Shown piece by piece: positions 52,393 to 62,856 of a stretch of 64,000 nucleotides of DNA. This stretch comes from Burkholderia sp. HI2500 (GTDB lineage: Bacteria; Pseudomonadota; Gammaproteobacteria; Burkholderiales; Burkholderiaceae). The translations under genes and the position numbers were made by a program. The notes below the pieces were generated by a model that did not search any database, was not told the DNA's origin, and saw nothing but the letters and a program-made list of their open reading frames with translations. Within the stretch, counting starts at the first letter, position 1. Every line of letters starts with the position of its first letter. The stretch lies in contig NZ_NKFL01000004.1 of the NCBI RefSeq assembly GCF_002223055.1, positions 1,612,001-1,676,000 on the forward strand, given 5' to 3'.

Positions 52393-54720
52393 ATGACGGA
52401 AACCGTAGCACTCAAGATCGTACAGCGCATCGCCACCGAACTGTCCGTCCAGCCGCGCCAGGTCGCGGCGGCCGTGCAACTCCTCGACGAAGGCTCGACC
52501 GTTCCGTTCATTGCCCGGTACCGCAAGGAAGTGACCGGCAACCTGGACGACACGCAGTTGCGCCAGCTCGAGGAACGCCTCCTGTATCTGCGCGAACTCG
52601 AGGATCGCCGTGCGTCGATCCTGTCGAGCATCGACGAACAGGGCAAGCTGACCGACGAACTGCGCGCCGCGATCGACGCGGCCGACAGCAAGCAGGTGCT
52701 CGAAGACCTTTATCTGCCGTACAAGCCGAAGCGTCGCACGCGTGCGCAGATCGCCCGCGAAGCCGGCCTCGAGCCGCTCGCCCAGGCGCTCCTCGCGAAC
52801 CCGCTGCTCGACCCGCAGGCCGAGGCAGCCGCGTACGTCGACGCCGACAAGGGCGTCGCCGACATCAAGGCCGCGCTCGACGGCGCGCGCGACATCCTGT
52901 CCGAACAGTTCGGCGAGACGGCCGAGCTGCTCGGCAAGCTGCGCGACTATCTGCACAACCAGGGTGTCGTGTCGTCGGCCGTCGTCGAGGGCAAGGAAAA
53001 CGAGGAAGGCGAGAAATTCCGCGACTATTACGACTACGCGGAAACGATCAAGACCGTGCCGTCGCACCGCGCCCTCGCGCTGTTCCGCGGCCGCAACGCG
53101 GGCGTGCTGACGGTCAAGCTCGGGCTCGGCGAAGAACTCGACGCGCAGGTGCCGCATCCCGGCGAGGCGATGATCGCGCGCCATTTCGGCATCGCGAACC
53201 AGAACCGCCCGGCCGACAAGTGGCTGTCCGACGTATGCCGCTGGTGCTGGCGCGTGAAGGTGCAGCCGCACATCGAGAACGAGCTGCTCACGCAATTGCG
53301 CGAAACGGCCGAAACGGAAGCGATCCGCGTGTTCGCACGCAACCTGAACGACCTCCTGCTGGCCGCGCCGGCCGGCCCGAAGGCCGTGATCGGTCTCGAC
53401 CCCGGCCTGCGCACGGGTGTGAAGGTCGCGGTCGTCGACCGCACCGGCAAGGTGCTCGCGACCGACACGATCTACCCGCACGAGCCGCGCCGCGACTGGG
53501 ATGGCTCGATCGCGAAACTCGCACGCATCGCCGCGCAGACGCAGGCCGAGCTGATCAGCATCGGCAACGGCACGGCGTCACGTGAAACCGACAAGCTCGC
53601 GGGCGAACTGATCGCGAAACACCCGGAGCTGCGCCTGCAGAAGATCGTCGTGTCGGAAGCCGGCGCTTCGGTCTATTCGGCATCCGAGCTGGCCGCGAAG
53701 GAATTCCCGGAGCTCGACGTGTCGCTGCGCGGCGCCGTCTCGATTGCACGCCGCCTGCAGGATCCGCTCGCCGAGCTCGTGAAGATCGAGCCGAAGGCCA
53801 TCGGCGTCGGCCAGTACCAGCACGACGTGAACCAGCGCGAACTCGCCCGCTCGCTCGACGCGGTCGTCGAGGACTGCGTGAACGCGGTCGGCGTCGACGC
53901 GAACACCGCGTCGGCCCCGCTGCTCGCCCGCGTATCGGGCCTGAACGCGACGCTCGCGCGCAACATCGTCGACTACCGCGATGCGAACGGCCCGTTCCCG
54001 TCGCGCGAGCACCTGCGCAAGGTGCCGCGCCTCGGCGACAAGACCTTCGAGCAGGCCGCAGGCTTCCTGCGCATCAACGGCGGCGAGAATCCGCTCGACC
54101 GCTCGTCGGTGCACCCGGAAGCGTATCCGGTCGTCGAGCGGATGCTCGCGAAGATCAGCAAGCGCATCGACGACGTGCTCGGCAACCGGGAAGCGCTGTC
54201 GGGCCTTTCCCCGACGGAATTTGTTGACGACCGTTTCGGTCTGCCGACCGTGCGCGACATCCTGTCCGAACTGGAGAAGCCGGGCCGTGATCCGCGCCCC
54301 GAATTCAAGACCGCGACGTTCCGCGAAGGCGTCGAAAAGGTGTCGGATCTCGTGCCCGGCATGACGCTCGAAGGCGTCGTGACGAACGTCGCCGCGTTCG
54401 GCGCGTTCGTTGACATCGGCGTCCACCAGGACGGCCTCGTCCACGTATCCGCGATGTCGACCAAGTTCATCAAGGATCCGCACGAAGTCGTGAAGGCCGG
54501 CCAGGTCGTCAAGGTGAAGGTGATTGACGTCGACGTGAAGCGCCAGCGCATCGCGCTGACGATGCGCCTCGACGACGACGCGGCGGCGCCCGGCATGTCG
54601 TCGCGCGGCGGCCAGGATCGCGGCAACGCGGGGCGCGGCGCGGCCCGCCCGCAGCAGCGTTCGCGCGAGCCGGAACCGGCAGGCGCGATGGCCGCGGCAT
54701 TCGCGAAGCTGAAGCGCTGA
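52393..54720 (+). CDS. tex: Transcription accessory protein Tex
   Basis: A 775-residue RNA-binding protein affecting transcription and stress tolerance. The N-terminal helical region begins [50 protein letters not shown] YqgF-like domain lies around [18 protein letters not shown], followed by a helix-hairpin-helix section ([22 protein letters not shown]) and a C-terminal S1 domain ([31 protein letters not shown]). An Arg/Gln/Gly-rich tail of about 40 residues closes the protein. The IS110-family element begins 35 bases beyond the stop. Confidence 0.95.
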   Translation: MTETVALKIVQRIATELSVQPRQVAAAVQLLDEGSTVPFIARYRKEVTGNLDDTQLRQLEERLLYLRELEDRRASILSSIDEQGKLTDELRAAIDAADSKQVLEDLYLPYKPKRRTRAQIAREAGLEPLAQALLANPLLDPQAEAAAYVDADKGVADIKAALDGARDILSEQFGETAELLGKLRDYLHNQGVVSSAVVEGKENEEGEKFRDYYDYAETIKTVPSHRALALFRGRNAGVLTVKLGLGEELDAQVPHPGEAMIARHFGIANQNRPADKWLSDVCRWCWRVKVQPHIENELLTQLRETAETEAIRVFARNLNDLLLAAPAGPKAVIGLDPGLRTGVKVAVVDRTGKVLATDTIYPHEPRRDWDGSIAKLARIAAQTQAELISIGNGTASRETDKLAGELIAKHPELRLQKIVVSEAGASVYSASELAAKEFPELDVSLRGAVSIARRLQDPLAELVKIEPKAIGVGQYQHDVNQRELARSLDAVVEDCVNAVGVDANTASAPLLARVSGLNATLARNIVDYRDANGPFPSREHLRKVPRLGDKTFEQAAGFLRINGGENPLDRSSVHPEAYPVVERMLAKISKRIDDVLGNREALSGLSPTEFVDDRFGLPTVRDILSELEKPGRDPRPEFKTATFREGVEKVSDLVPGMTLEGVVTNVAAFGAFVDIGVHQDGLVHVSAMSTKFIKDPHEVVKAGQVVKVKVIDVDVKRQRIALTMRLDDDAAAPGMSSRGGQDRGNAGRGAARPQQRSREPEPAGAMAAAFAKLKR

Positions 54721-54755
54721 GCACCCGCAAGCCCCTGCGCGACAGATAAAAATCT

Positions 54756-54769
54756 ATGGTCAGCCCGAT
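54756..54769 (+). repeat. Left inverted repeat of the IS110-family element
   Basis: ATGGTCAGCCCGAT, matching in reverse complement at 56095-56108 without mismatch. These are probably the subterminal repeats expected for IS1111-like elements. Confidence 0.75.
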
Positions 54770-55015
54770 TTTTGCAAGCGAGGCAGTGTTGACCTAAAGT
54801 GGACTTGCTCGAATCTATCCGGGGTCGCGGATGGGAAAGATCCCGCCCCATGATGGGAGCCGCGCCGGGCAAACCTCAAAAAGCCCACAGCATTGAGGTG
54901 CTGTTTTTTGTGTCAGGTTACTTGCCCGGCCGTTGAGTCGTTTATGCCTTCACGTATCTCGCGTCGCAAAACCAGAGGTGACTACTGAAACTGAAGCCGT
55001 AAGCGATAGGAAGCG
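54770..55015 (-). ncRNA. Candidate bridge RNA region of the IS110-family element
   Basis: This 246-base stretch has no open frame and shows nested pairing. CCGGGCAA (54865-54872) pairs with TTGCCCGG (54922-54929), and next to it ACCTCAA (54873-54879) pairs with TTGAGGT (54893-54899), giving 15 base pairs with one bulged side. Another GGGA/TCCC hairpin lies near 54826. IS110-family elements encode a bridge RNA that pairs with target and donor DNA, in IS1111-type elements expected in this 3' end. The exact RNA ends and guide loops are not determined; strand is assumed to be that of the transposase. Confidence 0.5.
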
Positions 55016-56041
55016 TCAGACTGAGGGAACAGCCTCGATGCTCCGGTAGTGTGTCCCTTTGGCGAGGATGGCCCAGGCGATCCTCGCCAGTTTGTTGGCC
55101 AGGGCACAGGCCACCACGTTCGAGTGTCGTCGCGCCAACAGGCTGCGAATCCAGACGCCCAATGCATCCGTGCGGTGCTCGATGCGCTGCATGACGGCCC
55201 GCGCACATTGCACCAGCAGCCGTCGCAGTTCCTTGTCGCCACGCTTGCTGATGCCCAGTAGCGTTGGTTTGCCGCCGGTGCTGTACTGCCGCGGCACCAG
55301 ACCGACCGAAGCTGCAAACTGCCTTGCTGAGCCATATTGCTGAGCATCGCCCAACTCTGACATCAACACGCTGGCGGTCATCGGGCCAATGCCAGGAATC
55401 TCGAGCAGTCGTTCGCTGCGTTCATCCTCGTGTAGCTGGGTAAGCAACTCACGTTCGAGCTGGTGGATCTGCTCGTCCAGATACTTGAAGTGCGCCTGCA
55501 AACGTTCGAGCACGACCACCAGCCTCGGCGGCAACGATTCTGCCTCGAGCACGGCAGGCAGTCGCCGGATCACTGCCATGCCGCGCGGCAAGCTGATACC
55601 GAACTCCAACAGAAACGCATGAATCTGATTGATCGTGCCGGTGCGGTCACGCACCAGCCGCTCGCGCACACGGTGCAAGGCTGAAACGATCTGCTGGGCT
55701 TCGTTGTGCGGGCTCACGAAACGCATGCTCGAACGAGCGGCTGCTTCGCAGATCGCCTGGGCGTCCGCGAAATCGTTCTTGTTGCCTTGCCGGAACGGTT
55801 TGACGAATTGCGGAGAAATCAGCTTGGCCTCATGGCCCAGCGCTTGAAGTCGACGTGCGATCCAGTGAGCACCGGCGCAGGCCTCCATGACCACAATGCA
55901 ACGCGGAAAATTGCCCAGCAGCGTGAACATCTGGCTACGCGTGAGCTTTTTACGGAACACCATCCTGCCTGACGCATCCTGTCCATGCAGGTGGAAGCAG
56001 TGCTTGCCGAGATCGATTCCGATCAGCGATACCGTGTCCAT
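55016..56041 (-). CDS. IS110-family transposase
   Basis: A 341-residue RuvC-like DEDD recombinase. Catalytic acidic residues are Asp10 (GIDLGKH), Glu53 (VVMEACAGAHW) and Asp90/Asp93 (NKNDFADAQAI). The C-terminal transposase_20 region has IPGIGPMTASVLMSELGD and QFAASVGLVPRQYSTGGK, with the nucleophile Ser at about residue 245. It ends RSIEAVPSV. The frame is intact. I start at MDTVSLIGID (56041); a frame ten residues longer exists. It should act with the adjacent non-coding RNA. Confidence 0.92.
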   Translation of the reverse strand: MDTVSLIGIDLGKHCFHLHGQDASGRMVFRKKLTRSQMFTLLGNFPRCIVVMEACAGAHWIARRLQALGHEAKLISPQFVKPFRQGNKNDFADAQAICEAAARSSMRFVSPHNEAQQIVSALHRVRERLVRDRTGTINQIHAFLLEFGISLPRGMAVIRRLPAVLEAESLPPRLVVVLERLQAHFKYLDEQIHQLERELLTQLHEDERSERLLEIPGIGPMTASVLMSELGDAQQYGSARQFAASVGLVPRQYSTGGKPTLLGISKRGDKELRRLLVQCARAVMQRIEHRTDALGVWIRSLLARRHSNVVACALANKLARIAWAILAKGTHYRSIEAVPSV

Positions 56042-56094
56042 GATGGCCCTCCAGAAGGACAAAATCCTCACTCAGCGTAGTCCACTGAGTGAGG

Positions 56095-56108
56095 ATCGGG
56101 CTGACCAT
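56095..56108 (-). repeat. Right inverted repeat of the IS110-family element
   Basis: ATCGGGCTGACCAT, complement of the left repeat at 54756-54769. It lies 54 bases from the transposase start. Confidence 0.75.
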
Positions 56109-56114
56109 CCTATT

Positions 56115-56140
56115 AAGCCCGCCGAAAGGCGGGCTTTTTT
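56115..56140 (+). terminator. Terminator, probably the original tex terminator
   Basis: AAGCCCGCC and GGCGGGCTT close a GAAA tetraloop and are followed by TTTT on the plus strand. It stands seven bases beyond the right repeat of the IS element, and no plus-strand gene other than tex is near. Confidence 0.85.
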
Positions 56141-56194
56141 ACGACTTCGGCAAACACGGCGCGCGGCCCGACGGCCTACGCGCCACACCTTGTG

Positions 56195-58111
56195 TCAGAT
56201 CTCGATCTTCGTCCCGAGTTCGACCACGCGGTTTGCGGGGATCGAGAAGAAGTCGGTCGGCTTCGCGGCATTCTGGTGCATCCAGGCGAACACGCGCTCG
56301 CGCCAGATCGACATCCCGGGCAGATGCGTCGGCACGACCGTTTCGCGCGCGAGGAAGAACGACGTGTCCATCAGCTCGAACGTCATGTCGTGCGTGCGGC
56401 CGAATTCCTCGAGCACGGCCTTCACGTCCGGCGTCTCGTTGAAGCCGTACTCGGCCTTGACGATATACAGCCCGCCGCCCGCATCACGCGAGGACTGACG
56501 CTTGTCGTCGCGCACGTAAGGAAAGTCGCGCGTGACGAACGTGAGGAAAATGGTGCGCTCGTGCAGCACCTTGTTGTGCTTCAGGTTGTGCAGCAGGCTG
56601 ACGGGCACGAGCTTGTCGTTGCCGGTCAGGTAGATCGCGGTACCCGACACGCGATGCGGCGGATGCGCGAGCAGCCCCTGCAGGAACGGCTCGAGCGGGA
56701 TACCGTCGGCCGCCGTGCGCTCCTTGACGATGTGACGCCCCTTGTACCAGGTCATCAGCAGGAAGAACAGCAGCGCGCCGATGCCGAGCGGCAACCAGCC
56801 GCCCTGCGCGACCTTCAGCAGGTTCGCGCCGAAGAAGCCGAGGTCGACTGCGAGAAACACCGCGATGATCGCGCCGACCAGCAGCCGGTTCCAGTTCCAC
56901 ACCTTCACCATCACGACCGCGGCGAGCACGGTCGTGATCACCATCGTCGCAGTCACCGCGATACCGTACGCGGCCGCGAGGTTGTCGGAGCTCTTGAAGC
57001 CGATGACGATGCAGAGGATCACGAACAGCAGCAGCCAGTTCACGACCGGCACGTAGATCTGGCCGATCGCGAGTTCCGACGTGTGCAGCACCTTCATGCG
57101 CGGCACGTAGCCGAGCTGGATGGCCTGCGACGTCAGCGAATACGCGCCCGAGATCACCGCCTGCGATGCGATCACGGTCGCGACCGTCGACAGCACGACG
57201 AGCGGCAGCAGCCCCCATTCGGGTGCCAGCAGGAAGAACGGGTTCTCGATCGCCTTCGGGTTCTGGATCAGCAGCGCGCCCTGGCCGAAGTAGTTCAGCA
57301 CGAGCGACGGCATCACGAGCCCGTAGGCGGCGATGCGGATCGGCTTCGCGCCGAAGTGGCCCATGTCCGCGTAGAGCGCTTCCGCACCGGTCAGCACCAG
57401 CACGACCGAGCCGAGCACGACGTACGCCTGCAGCAGGTGATCGGCCATGAACGACGCCGCGTAATACGGGTTGATGGCGGCCATGATGCCCGGCACGCGC
57501 ACGATGTGGTACACGCCGAGTGCCGCGATCACGACGAACCACAGCACCATGATCGGGCCGAACAGCTTCCCGACCAGCGCGGTCCCGTGACGCTGGATCC
57601 AGAACAGCGCGATCAGGATCACGATCGTGATCGGCAGCACGAGATGGGACAGGTGTGGTGTCGCGATTTCGAGACCTTCGACCGCCGACATCACCGAGAT
57701 CGCCGGCGTGATCACCGCGTCCCCGTAGAACATGCACGCGCCGAAGATCCCGAGCGCCATCAGCGCGCCCGCGACGCGGGTCTTCGAGTCGAGCGGCCGC
57801 AATGACAGCGCCATCAGCGCGAGCACGCCGCCTTCGCCGTTGTTGTCCGCGCGCATCACGAACAGCAGGTACTTGATGCCGACCACCAGGATGATTGCCC
57901 AGAACAGCAGCGAGATCACGCCGAGAATCGATCCTTCGGTGAGCGGAATGCCGTGTGCGGGGCTGAACGCCTCCTTGAGCGAATACAGCGGGCTGGTGCC
58001 GATGTCGCCGAACACGACGCCGATGGCTGCTATCGCTAGCGCCCGCATCGAGTGTTGTTGCGTCGAATGCGGCGCGTGTGCTGCGTCGGTCGCGTGGATC
58101 GTGTCGTTCAT
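56195..58111 (-). CDS. kup: Potassium uptake protein Kup
   Basis: A proton-coupled potassium importer of the Kup/HAK family in the inner membrane. The 638-residue protein starts [17 protein letters not shown] and has about 12 hydrophobic segments. Early features are [21 protein letters not shown], the hallmark GDIGTSPLY, and [13 protein letters not shown]. The C-terminal part after about residue 440 is cytoplasmic. An ATG at 58111 fits length, while the longer frame is shadow. It is convergent with the former end of tex. Confidence 0.93.
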   Translation of the reverse strand: MNDTIHATDAAHAPHSTQQHSMRALAIAAIGVVFGDIGTSPLYSLKEAFSPAHGIPLTEGSILGVISLLFWAIILVVGIKYLLFVMRADNNGEGGVLALMALSLRPLDSKTRVAGALMALGIFGACMFYGDAVITPAISVMSAVEGLEIATPHLSHLVLPITIVILIALFWIQRHGTALVGKLFGPIMVLWFVVIAALGVYHIVRVPGIMAAINPYYAASFMADHLLQAYVVLGSVVLVLTGAEALYADMGHFGAKPIRIAAYGLVMPSLVLNYFGQGALLIQNPKAIENPFFLLAPEWGLLPLVVLSTVATVIASQAVISGAYSLTSQAIQLGYVPRMKVLHTSELAIGQIYVPVVNWLLLFVILCIVIGFKSSDNLAAAYGIAVTATMVITTVLAAVVMVKVWNWNRLLVGAIIAVFLAVDLGFFGANLLKVAQGGWLPLGIGALLFFLLMTWYKGRHIVKERTAADGIPLEPFLQGLLAHPPHRVSGTAIYLTGNDKLVPVSLLHNLKHNKVLHERTIFLTFVTRDFPYVRDDKRQSSRDAGGGLYIVKAEYGFNETPDVKAVLEEFGRTHDMTFELMDTSFFLARETVVPTHLPGMSIWRERVFAWMHQNAAKPTDFFSIPANRVVELGTKIEI

Positions 58112-58387
58112 ATGAAGCGTAATAATCGGGTCCGGGTCGGACAAAACGAGCGCTATTCTACTCGCGCCCCCGTGAAACGCCGCCCTGCTCTGTTGCCTTG
58201 TCACCACGTGATCCACGCTGCGCATGCAATCCGGCGCGAGCTGTGGCAGGGCTGCCAATCATAGCCGGGGCAGCGGCGCCTGCCTACCGGATCCACGGTT
58301 CGCGCGGTGCCGGCAAGGATGGCGCCCCAATGAAAAACGGCGCCGCAAGCGGCGCCGTACAAGGCTTTTCGTCGATTGGCCGGCCGC
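58112..58387. other. Intergenic region upstream of kup
   Basis: These 276 bases hold the kup promoter region and the terminator of the phosphoribosyltransferase gene at 58337-58358. No gene is seen. Confidence 0.5.
58337..58358 (-). terminator. Terminator after the phosphoribosyltransferase gene
   Basis: ACGGCGCCGC and GCGGCGCCGT close a two-base centre; on the minus strand five T residues follow. It lies 29 bases past the stop and ends the hflK-to-phosphoribosyltransferase gene series. Confidence 0.85.
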
Positions 58388-58984
58388 TTATGCGCCCGAG
58401 CCGTCGCGCTGCGCGCGACCGCGCTTGATCCACGCCTCGAGGTTGTGCGGGCGAACCGTGTCCCACTCCTCGAACGGCTGATGAATCCACGGATTCGTCG
58501 GCAGGAACTGCGTGTGATAGTCGGGCTTGACCTTCGAGCAACCCTTGTACCAGAGCACGGCCGAGCGCACGGCCGTCACCGACGGATAGCGCTCCTTCAG
58601 ATGCTCCTGCACGCGCGCAAGCGTGACGCCCGAATCGACGAGATCGTCGACCAGCAGCACGTTGCCCGCCAGGTTGCCGCGCGTCATCGTGATGTACTGC
58701 GCGATGTCGAGGTCGCCCTGCTCCGTGCCGGCCGCTTCACGGTACGAACTCGTCGCGAGGATCGCGAGCGGCACGTCGTAGATACGCGACAGTTGATCGC
58801 CGACGCGCAGACCGCCGCGCGCAAGGCACAGGATCTGGTCGAACTTCCAGCCCGATGCATGCACCTGGAGCGCGAGCAGCTCGATGAGACGGTGATACTC
58901 GTCCCAGCCTACCCACAGGTTCTTGTCGTCGTTGCGCGGATCGGTCATCAAGTCTGCCGCCGTCATCGTGATTTGCTGCGTCAT
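58388..58984 (-). CDS. Purine-type phosphoribosyltransferase
   Basis: A 198-residue cytoplasmic phosphoribosyltransferase, likely for hypoxanthine/xanthine or guanine, given that it follows purA by seven bases. The PRPP-binding loop is VLLVDDLVDSGVTL, and QILCLARGGLRVGDQLSRI is the earlier nucleotide-base region. The N-terminus has several Met starts; alignment-like conservation begins near MTDPRNDDKNLWVGWDEYHRLIE. The substrate is not certain. Confidence 0.82.
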   Translation of the reverse strand: MTQQITMTAADLMTDPRNDDKNLWVGWDEYHRLIELLALQVHASGWKFDQILCLARGGLRVGDQLSRIYDVPLAILATSSYREAAGTEQGDLDIAQYITMTRGNLAGNVLLVDDLVDSGVTLARVQEHLKERYPSVTAVRSAVLWYKGCSKVKPDYHTQFLPTNPWIHQPFEEWDTVRPHNLEAWIKRGRAQRDGSGA

Positions 58985-58991
58985 CTGAAAA

Positions 58992-60347
<1,356 letters not shown>

Positions 60348-60451
60348 TTAGCTGGTTAAAAACGTATTCTACCTATGTTCGCGGGCGATTCCGAATTTTT
60401 CCGTTTCGCTTCAACGATATGCACGCCGAAGCACGTCCCGCGAACGCCTGT

Positions 60452-61600
60452 TTATCGGGGTTCGACCACCCATGCGCCGTTGCGCTCGACGAGCGAACGG
60501 TCGCACGCGAACTCGTCGAGCACATGATCGTGGCCCGGCAGCGCCTGGATCACGACCTCACCCGCATCGCGCAGCGCCGCGACGGCCGCGCTCAGCGCGT
60601 CGTCCTGCGCCCACGGCGCGAGAATCGCGGTGCCGCGCGCCTCGACCGGCGAAATCCGCGCGAGCTCACGCAGGTCGAGCGAGAAGCCCGTAGCAGGACG
60701 GGCGCGGCCGTACGCCTGGCCGACGTGGTCGTAGCGGCCGCCCCGCGCGATCGCGTTCGGCACGCCGTCGATGTAGGCGCTGAACATCGCACCGCTGTGA
60801 TATGCATAGCCGCGCAGGTCGCCGAGATCGATCGCCACTTCGGCACCTTTCGCCTGTGCCGCGAGCTGCGCCAGATCGTCGAGCGCCCGCGTGATTTCGG
60901 GCAGCACCGGCAAGCGTGTGCGCGCCTCGGCGAGCACGCTTGCGTCGCCATAGAGATGCGGCAGCGCGCGCAGCGCGGCGCGCGTATCGGCGCCGAGATC
61001 GTCGGTGAGCTCGTTCAGCAGCGGCACGTCCTTGCCCGACAGCGCGTCGTACAGCGACTCGCCGCGCTCGGCGGCCTGCGCATCGCGCGCCAGCAGCGCC
61101 GCGAGCACGCCCGCGTGGCCGAGGTCGAGACGAATGCGCGACAGGCCCGCGAGATGCAGCGCGTCGAGCATCAGCTGCTGGATCTCGAGGTCGGCTTCCA
61201 GCCCGGCATGCCCGTAAATTTCGGCGCCGATCTGGATCTGCTCGCGCGTCGCGTGCAGGCCGCGCGGACGCGTATGCATCACGTGGCCCGCATAGCAGAG
61301 GCGCGTCACGCCCTGGCGGTTCAACAGGTGCGCGTCGATCCGCGCGACCTGCGGCGTGATGTCCGCACGCAGGCCGAGGGTGCGACCCGACAGCTGGTCA
61401 ACCAGCTTGAAGGTGCGCAGGCGCAGGTCTGCACCGCCGCTCGTCAGCAGCGATTCGAGATACTCGAGCAGCGGCGGCATCACCATTTCGTAGCCATACG
61501 AACGGAAGCGGTCGAGCAGCCTGCGGCGCAGCTCCTCGATCTTGCGCGCTTCCGACGGCAGTACGTCGGCGATATTCTCGGGAAGTAACCAGGTCGACAT
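60452..61600 (-). CDS. hisZ: ATP phosphoribosyltransferase regulatory subunit HisZ
   Basis: A histidyl-tRNA synthetase paralogue that forms a complex with short HisG in the first step of histidine synthesis. The 382-residue protein starts [66 protein letters not shown] resembles motif 2 of the tRNA synthetase fold. It lacks the anticodon-binding tail. hisG is not in this window. Located between purA and DUF2065 as in other beta-proteobacteria. Confidence 0.93.
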   Translation of the reverse strand: MSTWLLPENIADVLPSEARKIEELRRRLLDRFRSYGYEMVMPPLLEYLESLLTSGGADLRLRTFKLVDQLSGRTLGLRADITPQVARIDAHLLNRQGVTRLCYAGHVMHTRPRGLHATREQIQIGAEIYGHAGLEADLEIQQLMLDALHLAGLSRIRLDLGHAGVLAALLARDAQAAERGESLYDALSGKDVPLLNELTDDLGADTRAALRALPHLYGDASVLAEARTRLPVLPEITRALDDLAQLAAQAKGAEVAIDLGDLRGYAYHSGAMFSAYIDGVPNAIARGGRYDHVGQAYGRARPATGFSLDLRELARISPVEARGTAILAPWAQDDALSAAVAALRDAGEVVIQALPGHDHVLDEFACDRSLVERNGAWVVEPR

Positions 61601-61714
61601 CGGTACGGTCCTACGACGGGAAACAGCGCGCGACACGCGCGCCGCGATATGAATCGGAAATTCTGAATTCGGGCGGGACGAACGGCGGATAAGCCGTCCG
61701 GATCAAGTCTGCGG

Positions 61715-61906
61715 TCAGGTCGCGAGCAGCAGCAGTATGAGCCCGAGCACCATCACGATCAGCCCGCCGATCCGGATATGATGCGGCGGCCGCTCAGCTA
61801 TTCTACGAAACGTGTCGCGCCAGGCGACGGGAAACACGAAGGGGAACGCCCCCTCGATGATCAGCATCAGCGCTACTGCGAGCAACAACGAGCCAGCCAG
61901 GTCCAT
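61715..61906 (-). CDS. DUF2065 small membrane protein
   Basis: A 63-residue protein with two hydrophobic helices (SLLLAVALMLIIEGAFPFVFP and IGGLIVMVLGLILLLLAT) and a short basic stretch WRDTFRRIAERP between them. This is the DUF2065/YjeT form, found next to hflC in many beta- and gamma-proteobacteria. Function unknown. It lies 36 bases past hflC. Confidence 0.85.
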   Translation of the reverse strand: MDLAGSLLLAVALMLIIEGAFPFVFPVAWRDTFRRIAERPPHHIRIGGLIVMVLGLILLLLAT

Positions 61907-61942
61907 GCGAGCGACGGCGCCGCTCGACGCGGCGCCCCAAGG

Positions 61943-62842
61943 TCAGTGTTTGCGGGGAGCAGGCGCCGCCGGTGCGGCACCGCCCGTCGGGCTGCGCATG
62001 AAGCGGAAGAACTCGCTGTCGGGGTCGACGACGATGATGTCGTTGCGCTTGAACGTGTTCCGGTAAGCCTGCAGGCTCGCGTAGAACTGGTAGAACTGCG
62101 GATCGCGGCCGAACGCGTCGGCGGCAATCGTCGCGGCCTTCGCGTCGCCCTCGCCCTTGATCGTCTGCGCGGACTTGTACGCGTTCGCGAGCACGGCCTG
62201 CTGTTCGCGTTCGGCGTCCGCCTTGATCTGCTCGACGTCGGCCGCGCCTTGCGCACGCACCTGCGCCGCCTGATCGCGCAGCGCGCCGATCATCCGCTGA
62301 TAGACGACATCGGTCTGCGCGGCCGGCAAGTCGACGCGCGTCAGCTGGACGTCGACCACGTCGACGCCGAAACCGGATGCCTTCGCCTTCACTTCGTCGC
62401 GGGCCGCATCGGCGATCGCACGCTGGCCGCCGAGCGCGTCGTCGAGCGCGCGCTTGCCGAACGCGTCACCGAGTGCGCTCTTCAGCGCGCCGGCGAGACG
62501 ATCGCCGGCTGCCGACGGGTCACCGCCCGTCGTCGTGAAATACTTCATCGGATCGCTGATCCGGTACTTCACCGCGTAGGCGACGAGCAGGTCGCGCTTG
62601 TCTTCCGTTGCCAGTTGCAGCGGATCCGACGACTCGAGCGATTGCAGGCGCGTGTCGATCAGCGTGGCCGTCTGCAGCGGCGGCGGCAATTTGAAATGGA
62701 TGCCAGGGCCCGCCAGTTCGGGCTGCGCGCCATCGCGCCCCGACAGCACGGCCGCATGGCGCGGATCGACGGTAAGGACGGTTGACGATGCCGCGAAGGC
62801 AACGATCACGATTGCGACGACGAGCGCAATGATTCGGTTCAT
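61943..62842 (-). CDS. hflC: Membrane protease regulator HflC
   Basis: A band-7/SPFH protein that with HflK surrounds FtsH and restrains its protease activity. The 299-residue protein has an N-terminal helix (IIALVVAIVIVAFAAS), then STVLTVDPRHAAVLSGRDGAQPELAGPGIHFKLPPPLQ, and coiled-coil helices. It ends with GSPTGGAAPAAPAPRKH-like Pro/Ala residues. hflK lies 14 bases upstream. Confidence 0.93.
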   Translation of the reverse strand: MNRIIALVVAIVIVAFAASSTVLTVDPRHAAVLSGRDGAQPELAGPGIHFKLPPPLQTATLIDTRLQSLESSDPLQLATEDKRDLLVAYAVKYRISDPMKYFTTTGGDPSAAGDRLAGALKSALGDAFGKRALDDALGGQRAIADAARDEVKAKASGFGVDVVDVQLTRVDLPAAQTDVVYQRMIGALRDQAAQVRAQGAADVEQIKADAEREQQAVLANAYKSAQTIKGEGDAKAATIAADAFGRDPQFYQFYASLQAYRNTFKRNDIIVVDPDSEFFRFMRSPTGGAAPAAPAPRKH

Positions 62843-62856
62843 GTTCTCGCTCCCCG

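Larger units (their letters stand above)
54756..56108 (-). mobile_element. IS110-family element, IS1111-like
   Basis: About 1.35 kb between 14-base inverted repeats (ATGGTCAGCCCGAT and its complement). It carries one intact transposase gene and an unusually long non-coding stretch beyond the transposase stop (54770-55015), with only about 55 bases on the other side. IS110 proper has its longer non-coding end upstream of the gene, and IS1111-type elements have it downstream and carry inverted repeats near the ends. Both features point to the IS1111 group. True ends may lie a few bases outside the repeats; no clear target duplication was seen. The coding region is undamaged, so it could be active. 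Confidence 0.75.
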
